The notes under the pieces are model-generated. The model made no database searches. It was not told the origin of the DNA and saw only the letters and a program-made list of their open reading frames with translations. Both the position numbers and the translations under genes were made by a program. Of a stretch of DNA of 64,000 bases, positions 63,479 through 64,000 are shown piece after piece. The stretch is from Emydura subglobosa. Lineage: Eukaryota > Chordata > Testudines > Chelidae. Positions within the stretch are counted from its first letter, which is position 1; each line of letters starts with the position of its first letter. The stretch is taken from NCBI GenBank assembly GCA_007922225.1, contig ML679963.1:4960624-5024623 (forward strand), read 5' to 3'.

Positions 63479-63527
63479 GGGTAATTAGAAATGTTTTGTT
63501 TTGTGGGTAATTAGAAATGTTTTGTTT
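63479..63527. repeat. 26-base tandem duplication, two copies
   Basis: The unit ggtaattagaaatgttttgt plus a few bases occurs twice in a head-to-tail row, starting at about 63480 and 63506. The copies are nearly identical, which points to a recent event. Confidence 0.9.
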
Positions 63528-64000
63528 GAAAGACCTTTATGTATTAAAATGAAATTTTGAAACGCTTATTCTGTAATATGGTTGGAGTCCACCCACGTTG
63601 TCCCTGCAGTAAGTGATCTCTAAAAGTGAGCAATTTTTATATTCTAAATGGTATGTGATGCTACACTAAACTCAAAAGGGTAAGTCAAGGATAACTTTTG
63701 ATCCTTAAGGTTACAGTAATATATATATTTTTGGTTAAATACATCATCCAGATCTGAAATAAAATCTAGAGCCAGACAGTACAAACCATTACTGTTCACT
63801 AAATAAAAAAAAACCCTGTATTATATTGATATATTTTCTAGTTTAAAAAATTAGATTCAAGAAAACTAAATTTTTAAGCAAGGATTAAAACACTAGCTGC
63901 CAATTGCAAGTAGGCTGAAGCTTTGAGTGCGTATATTTAGATATGCCACTACACAAAGCCCCATAGTGATCAATTCTAGATGAGGGTAGGGCATGCTCCA

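Overview
This is a piece of vertebrate nuclear DNA, most likely from a turtle or a closely related sauropsid. It is AT-rich and intron-dominated, with no bacterial-style operons. The interspersed repeats are of reptile type: CR1 LINE 3' ends in minus orientation, L3- and L2-like LINE remnants, MIR-like CORE-SINE remnants, and many short palindromic non-autonomous DNA transposons. The turtle assignment rests on repeat families recognised from memory and is an inference; sauropsid is safer.

The only functional protein-coding gene I can support is BRIP1 (FANCJ/BACH1), the iron-sulfur XPD-family 5'-3' DNA helicase of the Fanconi anaemia and BRCA1 pathway, on the + strand. Ten consecutive internal coding exons are present (equivalent to human exons 7-16, human residues about 210-793): 10351-10641, 13531-13752, 14612-14811, 17287-17419, 18308-18462, 19393-19564, 19679-19819, 20280-20441, 58105-58264 and 59659-59780. 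All ten are open in one continuous frame, every junction has AG/GT borders, and nine have the length I recall for the human exon. Exon 12 is six bases longer, an in-frame two-codon insertion. The window therefore encodes the Fe-S cluster domain, the Walker B DEAH box and helicase motifs up to motif V. The first exons (start codon, Q motif, Walker A) and the exons from 17 on (motif VI, C-terminal protein-binding region) lie outside or were not recognised.

Layout: 1-10350 is the intron before exon 7, with a compound microsatellite, a CR1 LINE fragment, a decayed retrocopy of a class II myosin heavy chain, a second CR1 fragment and a possible conserved non-coding block. 10351-20441 holds eight exons separated by introns of 114 to 2889 bases, several containing repeats. 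20442-58104 is a single intron of about 37.7 kb that makes up more than half of the window and carries foldback MITEs, L2/L3/MIR-like remnants, several unclassified repeat-like blocks and possible conserved non-coding stretches. 58105-59780 has exons 15 and 16, and the rest is the start of intron 16.

I found no clear previously undescribed system. The items most worth a second look are the rearranged myosin retrocopy, the foldback elements, a transposon lying about 20 bases from a BRIP1 splice donor, the exon 12 insertion, and candidate regulatory blocks in the introns.
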